A stretch of 36,504 nucleotides of DNA. Source: Clostridia bacterium. Its GTDB lineage: Bacteria; Bacillota; Clostridia; Christensenellales; Aristaeellaceae. The notes beneath the pieces are model-generated. The model was not told the origin of the DNA and did no database searches. It saw only the letters and a list, made by a program, of their open reading frames with translations. The position numbers were made by a program, and so were the translations under genes. This document shows positions 1 through 8,460 of the stretch, one piece after another. The stretch is from the NCBI GenBank assembly GCA_009784985.1, contig WQXF01000014.1, forward strand, positions 1-36,504. The letters are read 5' to 3'. The stretch's first letter is position 1. Each line of letters opens with the position of its first letter.

Positions 1-45
1 GTCTTTCAATCAGCATTTTTCAATCTCGCTTTTCCTTCTATATGG

Positions 46-72
46 AAAACCCACGCCGTTTGACGTGGGTTT
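46..72 (-). terminator. Rho-independent terminator after tRNA-Asp
   Basis: A nine-base stem (AAACCCACG pairing with CGTGGGTTT, positions 47-55 and 64-72) is followed on the minus strand by a T run. A second small hairpin, AGCCCTTGA/TCAAGGGCT, lies between it and the tRNA (about 86-105). Both are placed correctly to end the minus-strand tRNA transcript. The first 45 bases of the window show nothing else. Confidence 0.7.
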
Positions 73-113
73 GTTGATGGGCTGAGCCCTTGATTTCAAG
101 GGCTTTTGGTATG

Positions 114-190
114 TGGCGACCCGGAAGGGGCTCGAACCCTCGACCTCCAGCGTGACAGGCTGGCATTCTAACCAACTGAACTACCGGGCC
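114..190 (-). tRNA. tRNA-Asp (anticodon GTC)
   Basis: Read on the minus strand, the sequence folds as a complete tRNA. The acceptor arm GGCCCGG pairs with CCGGGTC, and there is a D arm with AGTTCAGTTGGTTAGAAT. The anticodon arm CCAGC-CTGTCAC-GCTGG shows anticodon GTC, and the T arm is GAGGGTTCGAGCCCC. The 3' CCA is encoded in the DNA (complement of 114-116). The 77 nt length including CCA is normal. GTC reads the Asp codons GAC and GAT. Confidence 0.97.
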
Positions 191-211
191 ACGTGAGACA
201 CACGCAGTATT

Positions 212-1243
212 CTAGCGTATTTTCCGGCCGGTGTCAAGCCGCGATATGAGCCAAAGCGCCCCGGGCGCTACGCACAGGACGATCCCATGCATAGCGGGCG
301 ATAACGTTTGTGTATATACCACAGACACCGGCGTTGCCTGGGGCGCAAACATCCAAACGATAAGCGCAGACAGCCCCGCGTGTAAAAGCCTGGCCAAAAC
401 CAACGGCCAGGCCCGAACATTTGCCCCAGAAAGAAACGCTAAGTTTTGCGCCAGGATCGACAGCCCACCCAGGGAAGGCGCGGCGGCCAAAACACAGAGC
501 ATCGTGTGTGTGGGAAGGCGTAATGCGGCTAATTCGGCGGCCCCGCCAGCCATTTCCAGCACTGCGTGCAATCCGGCAGACAACCCGGTTGACATAAAGG
601 GAAATAGCCGCTGTGCGATGGCCGAGGCCACCGTACCCAGGGCAATGCAGCCTCCCACCAAAAGCATGGCCTCGGCAGAAGAAGCTAAGGCTTCACGAAA
701 CAAAACAGGCCCAGGGACGCGCCGCAAAGGTGGCCGGAGGGCGGGCGCAAAATCCTCCCCCGGTATAAGCCGCGCAAACACCAGCCCTACAACCACCGCC
801 CCAACCCAATGCCCGCCCAAGAGCAGCCATCCCACCCCCGGCACGCCCACCCAAACAGCCAGCGTACCCAGCAAAAACATAGGGCTTACCGTACCGGTAA
901 GGCAGGCCAGGCGCTCGGCTTCAGCCTGGGTGAGCGCACCCTGTGCTCGGTGCGCTGCGATCAGTTTGGACCCGCTGGGCGAACCGCCCAAAAAGCCAAG
1001 CAAGGCAAGGCTGGCTGCCTCCCCAGGGCAACGAAAGAAACGGCGCATGAACCCATCCAGAGGTGCGCCAAGCCGGGCTGGCCCATCCGATGCGGCCAGC
1101 AACTGGCAGCACACCATAAACGGAAACAAAGTGGGCAGCACAGCGGTAGCCCACACCCCAAACCCCCGTGCCGCCGCTTCTGCCGCCTCCCCAGGGAAAG
1201 CCACCAAACAAGCTAAGAATAAACCGATGGCAATAGAAAGCAA
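212..1243 (-). CDS. ylbJ: Sporulation integral membrane protein, YlbJ/SpoVV family
   Basis: This is a very hydrophobic protein of about 343 residues with many predicted membrane segments and internal nucleoside-recognition/GATE-like helices, for example LPTLFPFMVCCQLL near the N-terminus and a GFLGGSPSGSKL stretch near residue 85. The family is known from Bacillus SpoVV (YlbJ), which moves dipicolinic acid into the forespore during sporulation. It lies 34 bases downstream of tmcAL on the same strand, and ylbJ and ylbM (tmcAL) are also close neighbours in Bacillus. The start is uncertain. A GTG at 1252 has no ribosome-binding site in front of it. A TTG at 1243 is preceded by AGGTGAT, a seven-base match to the 16S 3' end at good spacing, and is preferred here. 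The family assignment rests on sequence pattern and neighbourhood; dipicolinate transport is family knowledge. Confidence 0.85.
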   Translation of the reverse strand: MLSIAIGLFLACLVAFPGEAAEAAARGFGVWATAVLPTLFPFMVCCQLLAASDGPARLGAPLDGFMRRFFRCPGEAASLALLGFLGGSPSGSKLIAAHRAQGALTQAEAERLACLTGTVSPMFLLGTLAVWVGVPGVGWLLLGGHWVGAVVVGLVFARLIPGEDFAPALRPPLRRVPGPVLFREALASSAEAMLLVGGCIALGTVASAIAQRLFPFMSTGLSAGLHAVLEMAGGAAELAALRLPTHTMLCVLAAAPSLGGLSILAQNLAFLSGANVRAWPLVLARLLHAGLSALIVWMFAPQATPVSVVYTQTLSPAMHGIVLCVAPGALWLISRLDTGRKIR

Positions 1244-1277
1244 GCTTATCACCTAAGGGAATATATGCTGGGCAACT

Positions 1278-2465
1278 CTACACAATCACCGGCGATGTGA
1301 GAAAATCGCTGCGCCCGGCGCGGGCGGCAGGGGAGGCGCAGCCCAGCGCCCACAGGTCGGTAGCGCGCAAGTCCAGCGCAAAGCAATCGTCGTTTAGGTT
1401 GTCAAAGGAAGCCACCTTGGTGATGAGGGGCAAATCGGCATTTCGCTTTAGATAAGCGAGCAGGGGCCGGGCATCGGCCCGGAAGCCCAGCACCCGTGCG
1501 TAGGTGGGTTTGGGGTAGCGATCTGCCAGATTTTGAGTGATCCCCAGCAGGGCGGCGCACAGGATGCGAGAGAGCCGCGCGTGGGTGTAGCGTTTGCATT
1601 TGATGGCCGCCAGCAGTTGCTCCCGGGTTCCGGTGGCCCAGGCGGCCTGTTGAATGCGATTTTCAAGCCCTTCGTTTACATCGTTGAGTGCGGCGATCTG
1701 GTGGCGAGGCATGGAACGCAGCGTTGCAAGCAGGGCAGTATCCAGCGCGTCCGGGTCGTGAAGGCGGCCTTGATCATAGGCTTTCTGAAAGATTGTGTAG
1801 GCCGTTGTGGGCATGGCGGCCTGTGCATCCCGCCAGTGATTGGCTTGTACAGCAGCCCGGACTGCCGTAGCCGAAGCCATGGGACCGGGCGCAGTGTCGT
1901 GATAGCCGCTTCCTACACGGGGGATCAGGATGGGCGTGATGCCGCTGCCCAGCTGAAGCAGCGCACGCAGATAACATACCCCCAGCGCGCTGTTGGGCTG
2001 GGCCAGCATGTTTGATATACTTTGCGGCAACGCTTGGGTGCGGGCACGGGCCAGTGTTTTGCCCTGGGCCAATTCGGTGCGCAGGGCTTTTTGGAATACG
2101 GTTGTCTCTTGTTCTAACAATGCCGAGGTTTCTTGTAGTGCGGCCAAGTCGCTGCACTCGCTGCCAAAGGCAAGGGCGCCCGCGCCCAGCGCTAGCAGCA
2201 AGGCCACGCCGCCCAGGGCAAAATCCTCAGCGGGCCGTGTAGCAAATAGGGTGGGCAGTTCCACCACCAAGTCCGCGCCGTGTTGCAGCGCCATTTGTGC
2301 CCGGCTCCATTTATCCGCCAGCATAGGTTCGCCCCGCTGTGAAAAACTACCGCTCATGGCGCACACGATATAGTCCGCTTGGGATAAAGTTTTTGCCTGG
2401 CCCAAATGATACGCGTGGCCATTATGAAAGGGATTATATTCACAAATGACGCCACAAATGCGCAT
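1278..2465 (-). CDS. tmcAL: tRNA(Met) cytidine acetate ligase TmcAL (YlbM family)
   Basis: The N-terminus MRICGVICEYNPFHNGH carries the HxGH nucleotidyltransferase motif (HNGH) typical of the YlbM/TmcAL family. Further on come MSGSFSQRGEP and, near residue 180, a SATAVR stretch that corresponds to the family's SSTxIR-like motif. TmcAL activates acetate with ATP and transfers the acetyl group to cytidine 34 of elongator tRNA-Met in the cytoplasm. The 395-residue length is normal. The start chosen is ATG 2465, six bases after GGAGG. An in-frame TTG two codons upstream overlaps the ribosome-binding site and is unlikely. The gene is divergent from pta, with about 130 bases between the start codons. 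That is a neat context, because Pta-AckA makes the acetate and this enzyme consumes it, but the link is only inferred. Confidence 0.93.
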   Translation of the reverse strand: MRICGVICEYNPFHNGHAYHLGQAKTLSQADYIVCAMSGSFSQRGEPMLADKWSRAQMALQHGADLVVELPTLFATRPAEDFALGGVALLLALGAGALAFGSECSDLAALQETSALLEQETTVFQKALRTELAQGKTLARARTQALPQSISNMLAQPNSALGVCYLRALLQLGSGITPILIPRVGSGYHDTAPGPMASATAVRAAVQANHWRDAQAAMPTTAYTIFQKAYDQGRLHDPDALDTALLATLRSMPRHQIAALNDVNEGLENRIQQAAWATGTREQLLAAIKCKRYTHARLSRILCAALLGITQNLADRYPKPTYARVLGFRADARPLLAYLKRNADLPLITKVASFDNLNDDCFALDLRATDLWALGCASPAARAGRSDFLTSPVIV

Positions 2466-2524
2466 ATGCAACCTCCAGTATAATTTTTAGCACTATTTTT
2501 TCAGTACTTTTCCTTCATTATTGC

Positions 2525-2553
2525 TTTTCAAGCGGTAAAATTTCTTGTATAAT
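2525..2553 (+). promoter_or_regulatory. Promoter for pta
   Basis: A perfect -10 box TATAAT lies at 2548-2553, with a weak TTTTCA at 2525-2530 seventeen bases upstream. It sits 43 bases before the pta start codon in the divergent pta/tmcAL gap. Confidence 0.6.
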
Positions 2554-2595
2554 AAACGCGCTCATTCAGTGTATCATGCGAAGGAGGATTTGCAA

Positions 2596-3597
2596 ATGGG
2601 GCTTCTGCAACAAATTCGGGACAAGGCCAGGGCCAACCCTAGGCGCATCGTTTTGCCCGAGGGTTTAGAGGAACGTACGGTAAGCGCCGCCGCCCAGGTA
2701 ACGGCTCAGGGTATCGCCCAGGTTGTGCTGGTGGGCGGCGAGGCGGCCATCCGCCAAAAGGCCCAGGAGCTTGGCGTGGACTTGACCGGCGTGGAGATAC
2801 AGGATCCGGCGGCCAGCCCCCGTGTGCCCGCCTATGCCGAATTGTTGTACGAGCTGCGCAAAAACAAGGGCCTCACACCAGAGGATGCCGAAAAACTGGT
2901 GACTGGCAATTCCTTGTACTTTGCCACCATGATGCTCAAAACAGGCGATGCCGACGGTTTGGTGGCCGGGGCCATCCACACCACTGGTGATGTGCTGCGC
3001 CCCGCGCTGCAAATCATCAAAACCGCGCCTGGCATCAAGGTGGTTTCTTCTTGTTTCTTAATGGAGTGCCCGGATCGCAGCTATGGGCAGGATGGGGTGC
3101 TGGTGTTTGCCGATTGCGCCGTGATTCCCCATCCTACAGCCGAAGAATTGGCCGGGATCGCCATTTCGTCGGCCCATACGGCCAAAGCGCTGGCGGGCAT
3201 GGAGCCCAAGGTGGCCATGCTTAGCTTTTCCACCAAGGGATCGGCCAAGCACGAGCTGGTTTCCAAGGTGCAAGAGGCTACGCATTTGGCCCAGGCCGCC
3301 GCGCCTGCGTTGTCCATCGACGGTGAGTTGCAGGCCGATGCGGCTCTTGTGGCTTCTGTGGGCAAGCTAAAGAGCCCGGACAGCCCGGTGGCCGGCGAAG
3401 CCAACGTGTTGGTATTCCCCGATCTGCAGGCCGGGAACATCGGCTATAAATTGGTGCAGCGGCTGGCTGGGGCGGAAGCTTTGGGTCCCATCATCCAAGG
3501 CCTTGCCAAGCCGGTGAACGACCTGTCACGGGGCTGCTCGGTAGAAGATATTGTGTCGGTGGTTGCAATCGCGGCGGTACAAGCCGCAGCCGAATAA
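2596..3597 (+). CDS. pta: Phosphate acetyltransferase
   Basis: The enzyme converts acetyl-CoA and phosphate to acetyl phosphate in the cytoplasm, the first step of acetate fermentation. At 333 residues it matches the short, single-domain clostridial Pta that lacks the N-terminal DRTGG part of enterobacterial Pta. Recognisable stretches are RIVLPEG near the start, [23 protein letters not shown] around 130-150, and [19 protein letters not shown] and [17 protein letters not shown] in the last 60 residues. The start is ATG 2596, eight bases after AAGGAGG. Reading further upstream in frame would run into the -10 box. The gene is followed 27 bases later by ackA in the classic pta-ackA operon. Confidence 0.98.
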   Translation: MGLLQQIRDKARANPRRIVLPEGLEERTVSAAAQVTAQGIAQVVLVGGEAAIRQKAQELGVDLTGVEIQDPAASPRVPAYAELLYELRKNKGLTPEDAEKLVTGNSLYFATMMLKTGDADGLVAGAIHTTGDVLRPALQIIKTAPGIKVVSSCFLMECPDRSYGQDGVLVFADCAVIPHPTAEELAGIAISSAHTAKALAGMEPKVAMLSFSTKGSAKHELVSKVQEATHLAQAAAPALSIDGELQADAALVASVGKLKSPDSPVAGEANVLVFPDLQAGNIGYKLVQRLAGAEALGPIIQGLAKPVNDLSRGCSVEDIVSVVAIAAVQAAAE

Positions 3598-3624
3598 CAC
3601 TGTTGAATAAAAAGGAGAAAAGCC

Positions 3625-4821
3625 ATGAATGTTCTGATTATCAACGCGGGATCCTCTTCCTTAAAGTATCAGCTGATCGACATGCGCGACGAATCCGTGC
3701 TGGCCAAGGGCCAGGTGGAGCGCATCGGCATCCCCGGCACGCTGCTGGTGCAAAAGGCCAATGGCAAGGTGTTAACCGGCGAAGACTACACCGCCAACCA
3801 TGTGGGCGCCATCAAAGCCGTGATGGCCGCCCTTACCGATCCCGAGTACGGTGCGGTACAATCCATGGCCGAGATCGACGCGGTGGGGCACCGTGTGGTG
3901 CACGGCGGCGAGAACTTTAAGGCCTCGGTGCTGATTTGCGAAGATGTGATGGAAGCGATCCGCGAGAACATTCCCCTGGCTCCGCTGCACAACCCGGCCA
4001 ATATCATGGGCATAGAGGCTTGCCAGGCTGTGATGCCGGGCGTGCCCATGGTGGCGGTATTTGACACCGCTTTCCACCAAACCATGCCCGAGCGGGCCTA
4101 TCTGTACGCGCTGCCCTACGATTACTATACCCGGCTTAAGATCCGCCGCTACGGTTTCCATGGCACCAGCCATCGGTTCGTTTCCGCACTGGCGCCGGCG
4201 ATGTTGGGCAAACCCGTGGAAGAAACCAAGCTTGTGGTATGCCATTTGGGCAACGGCGCGTCCCTGTCTGCTGTAAAGGGGGGAGAATCCATCGACACCA
4301 CCATGGGCATGACGCCCCTGGAGGGTCTGGTGATGGGCACCCGCTCCGGCGACCTGGATCCGGCGATCATCGGGCACATCATGGCCCAAGAGAAAATGAA
4401 AGTCCGTGAAGTGATGGATGTGCTCAACAAAGATTCGGGCGTGTTGGGCCTCTCCGGCCTTACCAGCGACATGCGGGATATCACCGATGCCGCCGATGAT
4501 GAGGGGAATCTCGCAGCTGCCCGTGCCCTGGAGGTGTACGACTATCGCGCTAGGAAGTACATCGGCGCGTACGCTGCGGCCATGGGTGGGCTGGACGCCA
4601 TCGTGTTTACTGCGGGCGTGGGCGAAAACAACTGGCAGGCGCGCAAGCGCATCGTGGAGGGTTTGCAGTTCCTAGGCGTAAAGATGGAGCACAGCAAAAA
4701 CTTTAGGGGCGCCGTGGGCGATATCTCTACCCCCGACAGCACCGTTAAGATCCTGGTGATCCCCACCAACGAGGAACTGGCCATCGCCCGGGATACGATG
4801 AAGGTTGTGAAAAATCTTTAA
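3625..4821 (+). CDS. ackA: Acetate kinase
   Basis: This kinase transfers phosphate from acetyl phosphate to ADP, releasing acetate and ATP, the energy-yielding step of acetate fermentation. The 398-residue length is standard. Family signatures are the start MNVLIINAGSSSLKYQL, VGHRVVHGGE around residue 90, the RYGFHGTSHRFV stretch, CHLGNGAS, GMTPLEGLVMGTRSGDLDP and FTAGVGENN. The ribosome-binding site AAGGAGA lies six to seven bases before the ATG. The last codons run into an A/T-rich stretch, and no clean terminator is visible before the repeat element at 4906. Confidence 0.98.
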   Translation: MNVLIINAGSSSLKYQLIDMRDESVLAKGQVERIGIPGTLLVQKANGKVLTGEDYTANHVGAIKAVMAALTDPEYGAVQSMAEIDAVGHRVVHGGENFKASVLICEDVMEAIRENIPLAPLHNPANIMGIEACQAVMPGVPMVAVFDTAFHQTMPERAYLYALPYDYYTRLKIRRYGFHGTSHRFVSALAPAMLGKPVEETKLVVCHLGNGASLSAVKGGESIDTTMGMTPLEGLVMGTRSGDLDPAIIGHIMAQEKMKVREVMDVLNKDSGVLGLSGLTSDMRDITDAADDEGNLAAARALEVYDYRARKYIGAYAAAMGGLDAIVFTAGVGENNWQARKRIVEGLQFLGVKMEHSKNFRGAVGDISTPDSTVKILVIPTNEELAIARDTMKVVKNL

Positions 4822-4905
4822 AATCTTTAATACAAAATTTTTAAGGGAAAAGGGCAACAGCATTTGAGTATAAATTCTTCCAACGATCTCATCATTAAGC
4901 AAAAC

Positions 4906-5058
4906 GCCGTGCAGAATCCCTCCACCGCTGCGGCGGTCCCCCTCCCTTTAACAAGGGAGGTAGGGGTTAAGGACGAAAACTTGAAAAAACCCCCTTGCCC
5001 CCCTTGTTAAAGGGGGGAGGGCCACCGCAGTGGCGGGGGGATTCCAAAGCGACGATGT
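4906..5058. repeat. MITE-like palindromic repeat, family B, copy 1
   Basis: The 153-base element starts GCCGTGCAGAATCCCTCC and ends GGGGGGATTCCAAAGCGACG. Its outer parts, CCTCCACCGCTGCGGCGG on the left and CCACCGCAGTGGCGGGGGG on the right, are imperfect inverted repeats, so the whole folds into a long hairpin. Inner blocks (CCCTCCCTTTAACAAGGGAGG, CCCTTGTTAAAGGGGG) pair as well. Two further copies are at 8303-8425 and 31546-31767. No ORF lies inside. It fills most of the 360-base gap between ackA and yceD. Confidence 0.85.
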
Positions 5059-5124
5059 GCAAAAATCAAGGATTAAAAAATATTATTTTCAACAACTTTT
5101 GCCCGGGTTTAAGGGAACTGCAGG

Positions 5125-5153
5125 TTGACAGAAACGCCCCATTAAACTATAAT
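5125..5153 (+). promoter_or_regulatory. Consensus sigma-A promoter of yceD-rpmF
   Basis: TTGACA at 5125-5130, a 17-base spacer and TATAAT at 5148-5153: a full consensus match. It lies about 30 bases before the yceD start and separates this operon from pta-ackA. Confidence 0.92.
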
Positions 5154-5183
5154 AATTGTTAGCCTTATTTTGAGGTGAGGGAT

Positions 5184-5696
5184 ATGCAACTGAACGTCAC
5201 CAAGGCGTTGCATGCACCGGGGGAGGAATTCCCCTTTACGTGCAGCGGGGAAGTGCCGCCAACCATGTGGGACGGCGCGGAAATCCACTTTGTGACAGCC
5301 GTGCAGGTATCCGGCATCTATATGGCAATGAAAGAAGACGTGTGGGTGCGCGCCAACGTAACCGCACGTTTGCGGCTCACCTGCGCCGCCTGCCTGGCCG
5401 ACGCCTATCACGACGCAAGCGCAACCATGGACGTGTGCTTCTCCCATGAGCCGGATCCGGAGGATCCCGATCTGTTTGCCTTTGAGGGGCATACCCTACA
5501 ACTAAACGATGCCGCCCTGGGTGCGTTGTGGCTGGAGATGCCCATGCGTGTGTTGTGCGCAGCCGATTGCAAAGGCCTTTGCCCCCATTGCGGCGAAAAC
5601 CGCAACCAATCCACATGTACATGCCAAAAGGAACTGCCTGCCAAGCATCCTTTTTCGGCATTGGCAGCCCTGCTGAATCAGGACGAGGAGGTGTAA
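5184..5696 (+). CDS. yceD: YceD/DUF177 family protein (YlbN-like)
   Basis: This 170-residue protein belongs to the DUF177 (YceD) family, nearly always found just upstream of rpmF. In bacteria and plants the family is linked to ribosome assembly (23S rRNA accumulation). Cysteine pairs are visible as LTCAACLAD near residue 71 and as the C-terminal zinc-ribbon-like run [13 protein letters not shown] followed by CTC. The start is ATG 5184, preceded by GAGGTGAGG; a GTG three codons upstream lies inside that ribosome-binding region. The stop is two bases before rpmF, and the rpmF ribosome-binding site (GAGGAGGTG) lies inside the last yceD codons, so translation is probably coupled. Confidence 0.92.
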   Translation: MQLNVTKALHAPGEEFPFTCSGEVPPTMWDGAEIHFVTAVQVSGIYMAMKEDVWVRANVTARLRLTCAACLADAYHDASATMDVCFSHEPDPEDPDLFAFEGHTLQLNDAALGALWLEMPMRVLCAADCKGLCPHCGENRNQSTCTCQKELPAKHPFSALAALLNQDEEV

Positions 5697-5698
5697 TC

Positions 5699-5908
5699 AT
5701 GGCCGTTCCCAAAGGTAAAATTTCCAAAGCGCGCGGACGCAAGGGCCGCACGCATTGGAAGCTGAGTCTGCCCGGCATTGTCAAATGCCCGCGCTGCCAG
5801 CAAATGAAGCTGAACCATCGGGTGTGCAAGCACTGCGGTTACTACGATGGCAAGCAGGTAATCGTGATGGACGACGACAAAAAGAAGAAAAAAGAAAAAG
5901 AAGCGTAA
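5699..5908 (+). CDS. rpmF: 50S ribosomal protein L32
   Basis: A 69-residue basic protein starting [20 protein letters not shown], followed by a zinc ribbon with CPRC and CKHC pairs. This is the zinc-binding form of L32, a component of the large ribosomal subunit. The C-terminus has an unusual lysine/glutamate-rich tail ([12 protein letters not shown]). The ATG lies two bases after the yceD stop, and the ribosome-binding site GAGGAGGTG is within yceD. plsX, which often follows rpmF in Firmicutes, is absent; a terminator follows instead. Confidence 0.97.
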   Translation: MAVPKGKISKARGRKGRTHWKLSLPGIVKCPRCQQMKLNHRVCKHCGYYDGKQVIVMDDDKKKKKEKEA

Positions 5909-5928
5909 GTAAAAAATCAAGCAAAAAC

Positions 5929-5963
5929 GAAGCACGGCCATGGAGCGCGTGCTTTGTTTTTTT
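5929..5963 (+). terminator. Rho-independent terminator after rpmF
   Basis: A stem (GAAGCACG at 5929-5936 with CGTGCTTT at 5948-5955) is followed by seven T residues. It ends the yceD-rpmF transcript. Confidence 0.85.
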
Positions 5964-6018
5964 GCGATCATGCATCTATTGCATGGACAACGGGTAGCCA
6001 TGCACGCCCGTTTCCTTT

Positions 6019-6110
6019 GTAGGGGACGCCGCCCTCGGCGTCCCGCCGTATTGCACAAAACTGCGCTGATCCTCAACGATGCACGGGACGCTGAGGGCAG
6101 CGTCCCCTAC
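6019..6110. repeat. GC-rich palindromic repeat, family A, inverted pair
   Basis: Two copies of a short repeat face each other. The left copy (6019-6048) begins GTAGGGGACGCCGCCCTCGG. The right copy (6084-6110) is close to its reverse complement and ends GCAGCGTCCCCTAC. Each copy is itself a small palindrome (GGGACGCC...GGCGTCCC), and the pair encloses 35 bases. The pair lies between the convergent ends of rpmF and the aldo/keto reductase gene, where it could also act as a transcription stop. Other copies are at 14110-14242, 17493-17519 and 21590-21619. Confidence 0.85.
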
Positions 6111-6121
6111 AGGGGATTGCC

Positions 6122-7264
6122 CTACCTCAACAACCCCTCCGCCTCCGCCATATTGGCGATCACCGGCACCCCAAAGGGGCAGCGTTCTTCGCAGTGCCCG
6201 CAAGCAATGCATCCGCCGCTCCTGCCGACTAGGCTTGCGTAATGAGAGCGGATCGAAGGCGGGATGTTCGTCGTGTCCAGCCGGGCGATATCGAGATACT
6301 TGTTGACGGCGGCGATGTCGATGTCCACCGGGCAGGGCTGGCAGTGGCTGCAATACACGCAGTGCCCCCGGAAGTCGTTGCGCAGCGCGCCCAGGGCGGG
6401 GGCGTAATCCCGCTCGGCGTCGCTGGCTTTTAGGTATTGCAAAGCATCGAGCATCTCTGCGCCGGTCTGGCAGCCCAGCAGCACGCTGGACACCGCCGGG
6501 CGAGTCAGCGCGTAGTGGATGCACTGGCAGGCGGTTAAGGGTTTCGCAAAGGGCGTGTGTTCGGGGGAAAGCAGCTTGCCCGCCCCCAGGGCTTTCATTA
6601 CGGTGATGCCCACGCCCAACTGCTCACAGCGGGTGTACAGTGCGGCGCGCTGGGGATCCAGGCCCCGGAAAAGGGAGGCGTCTATGCCTTCGTCAAAAGT
6701 GTCCAGGGTGTACTTTTCCGCGGGATATAGGTCAAAGGCCGGGTTGATGCTAAACAGCACAAGCTCGGGCAGGCCGGTATCCAGCACACGCATGGCCGTG
6801 GCCGGGTTGTGGGAGCTAAAGCCGATATGCCCGATGTCGCCCTGCTGCTTGAGTTTTTGTACGTAGTCCGCGATCCCACAGTCAAACACGCCGCTATAGT
6901 CTTTGTCCGAATCGATAAAAAACATCATGCCCAGCTCGATATGGCCGCCGAATAAACGAAGCATATCTTCAAAGTAGCGTTGCACCGTGGGCATGTCGCG
7001 GCTGATATCGTACTGCTGATTGACATCAGTGGCGCCGATATGCCCTTGGATCATCACTTGGTTGCGCCGGTTGCCCAGGGCCTTAGCGATGTACTCCCGC
7101 ACCTCCCGGCCCGGCATAAACACATCCAGTATGTTGATGCCGTGGTCCAGGGCCTCGGCAATGGTTTCTTGCGCCTGCTCGTAGGGTTTGCGGTCCAGAT
7201 GCTCGCAGCCCAGGCCGATTACGCTGGCTTGCTTTCCGGTTTTGCCAAGTTGTCTGTAAATCAT
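6122..7264 (-). CDS. Aldo/keto reductase-like protein with C-terminal 4Fe-4S clusters
   Basis: A 380-residue cytoplasmic protein. Residues 1-280 have an aldo/keto reductase TIM-barrel pattern (MIYRQLGKTGKQASVIGLG start, HIGFSSHNP, LLGCQTGAEML). The C-terminal 90 residues hold two ferredoxin motifs, CVYCSHCQPCP and CIACGHCEERCP, each the CxxCxxCxxxCP pattern of a 4Fe-4S cluster. This is the COG1453-type oxidoreductase architecture. The usual Asp-Tyr-Lys-His catalytic tetrad is largely altered: the loop reads LDVFMPGREVRE instead of DTAxxYGxxE, QGHIG is at the lysine strand, and FIDSD is where LIH would be. I recall this from a known subfamily. The ATG overlaps the galE stop by four bases (ATGA), so the two are translationally coupled. 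The substrate is unknown. Confidence 0.88.
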   Translation of the reverse strand: MIYRQLGKTGKQASVIGLGCEHLDRKPYEQAQETIAEALDHGINILDVFMPGREVREYIAKALGNRRNQVMIQGHIGATDVNQQYDISRDMPTVQRYFEDMLRLFGGHIELGMMFFIDSDKDYSGVFDCGIADYVQKLKQQGDIGHIGFSSHNPATAMRVLDTGLPELVLFSINPAFDLYPAEKYTLDTFDEGIDASLFRGLDPQRAALYTRCEQLGVGITVMKALGAGKLLSPEHTPFAKPLTACQCIHYALTRPAVSSVLLGCQTGAEMLDALQYLKASDAERDYAPALGALRNDFRGHCVYCSHCQPCPVDIDIAAVNKYLDIARLDTTNIPPSIRSHYASLVGRSGGCIACGHCEERCPFGVPVIANMAEAEGLLR

Positions 7265-8256
7265 TGCTTGCGCCCCTTCCAGATATCGTTCCATTTTAGT
7301 GCGTCGGCAATGGCTTCGGCCATGGTTTTTGTGGTTTTCCAGCCTAGGCGCTGCCGGGCGCGGCCCACACCGGCGCAGGCCCCGGCCACGTCGCCAGGGC
7401 GGGGCGGTAGCTTTTGCGTGGGCAGTTTTTTGCCCAGCACCGTTTCAAAGGCCTCCAGCAACTCAAACACCGTTACCCCGTTGCCGGTACCCAGGTTGAT
7501 GGCCGCAAAACGGCTGCCGGGATCCAGCGCGGCGTCGAACCGCTCCACGGCATCTACATGGGCCTGGGCCAGATCCCACACGTGGATGTAATCCCGCAGG
7601 CCGGAGCCGTCCCGGGTGGGCCAGTCGGCGCCTGTGATCGAAAAACAAGGCTCCGCGCCGGTGGCGGTTTGCATCATTTTGGCCAGCACATGGGTGGGTT
7701 GGGCCAGGTATTGGCCGGAGCGCATCTTGGGATCGGCGCCGATGGGGTTAAAGTAACGCAATGCGATGCCACTGAGGGGTTCGGCGGCGCAAAGATCTTC
7801 CAGCACCATCTCCATCATCAATTTGGTGCGCGCATAGGGGCTTTGGGGTGCGATGGGCGCGTCCTCACCGGCCACAAAGCCGGGCACATTGCCGTATATC
7901 GAAGCCGAGGAACTAAATACGATCCGGGACAGCCCCAGCTCCGCAAACAGGTGGAACATCTCTAGGGATTTCACTACATTTTCGTGGTAGTAACGATAGG
8001 GGTCGCTCACCGATTCCGGCACCACGATCAGTGCGGCGCAGTGGATGCAGGCGTACAGATCGGGATGCTCACGTATCACGCGCCGGATCAGTGCGGCGTC
8101 GCCAATGTCCCCGTGGTAAAATACGCGCCCTTGGGTGAACTCCGCCCGGCCCACGGCCAATGAGTCCAGTATGATCGGCTGATGCCCGCGATCCTCCAGC
8201 GCGGAGGCGATGGTGGAACCGATGTAACCCGCGCCGCCTGTGATAAGCACTTTCAA
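7261..8256 (-). CDS. galE: UDP-glucose 4-epimerase (GalE-like SDR)
   Basis: An extended short-chain dehydrogenase of 331 residues that would interconvert UDP-glucose and UDP-galactose. It shows the NAD-binding GGAGYIGS loop at the N-terminus, the HCAALIVVPES strand, SSSASIYG with the catalytic serine, the SPYARTK YxxxK motif, RYFNPIGA, and a GSGLRDYIHVWDLA segment characteristic of GalE. The probable start is TTG 8256, read as MKVLITGGAGYIGS, eight bases after AAGGAGG. An upstream in-frame start would put the ribosome-binding site inside the gene. It is the first gene of a coupled pair with the aldo/keto reductase and may supply or recycle nucleotide sugars for the carbohydrate cluster. A related epimerase of other NDP-sugars cannot be excluded. 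Confidence 0.9.
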   Translation of the reverse strand: MKVLITGGAGYIGSTIASALEDRGHQPIILDSLAVGRAEFTQGRVFYHGDIGDAALIRRVIREHPDLYACIHCAALIVVPESVSDPYRYYHENVVKSLEMFHLFAELGLSRIVFSSSASIYGNVPGFVAGEDAPIAPQSPYARTKLMMEMVLEDLCAAEPLSGIALRYFNPIGADPKMRSGQYLAQPTHVLAKMMQTATGAEPCFSITGADWPTRDGSGLRDYIHVWDLAQAHVDAVERFDAALDPGSRFAAINLGTGNGVTVFELLEAFETVLGKKLPTQKLPPRPGDVAGACAGVGRARQRLGWKTTKTMAEAIADALKWNDIWKGRKQ

Positions 8257-8302
8257 ATGCAAACCCTCCTTGTTTACTAACAATCTTGTCATTCGTCAGA
8301 TT

Positions 8303-8425
8303 GCCGTGCAGAATTCCTCCACCGCTGCGGCGGTCCCCCTCCCTTTAACCGCGAAAATCCCTTGCCCCCCTTGCCAAAGGGGGGAGGGCCACCGCAGTGG
8401 CGGGGGGATTCTAAAGCGACGATGT
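8303..8425. repeat. MITE-like palindromic repeat, family B, copy 2
   Basis: A shorter copy (123 bases) of the element at 4906-5058. It has the same left end (GCCGTGCAGAATTCCTCC), the same right end (GGGGGGATTCTAAAGCGACG) and the same TIRs, but the centre is shortened by about 30 bases. It occupies the 204-base gap between galE and the upstream URO-D gene, so it could interrupt or terminate read-through between them. No promoter for galE is evident downstream of it. Confidence 0.85.
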
Positions 8426-8460
8426 AAGAGCAACATGAAACTAGAACGGGAGGATACGGA

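Noticed and set aside
231..1256. Long plus-strand frame opposite the ylbJ gene (341 codons)
   Set aside because: It is the shadow of a GC-rich membrane-protein gene; its product is Ala/Pro/Arg/Thr rich without domains and there is no ribosome-binding site.
4906..5058. Repeats considered as a CRISPR array
   Set aside because: The copies are palindromic and dispersed over 27 kb, with no regular spacers and no cas genes.
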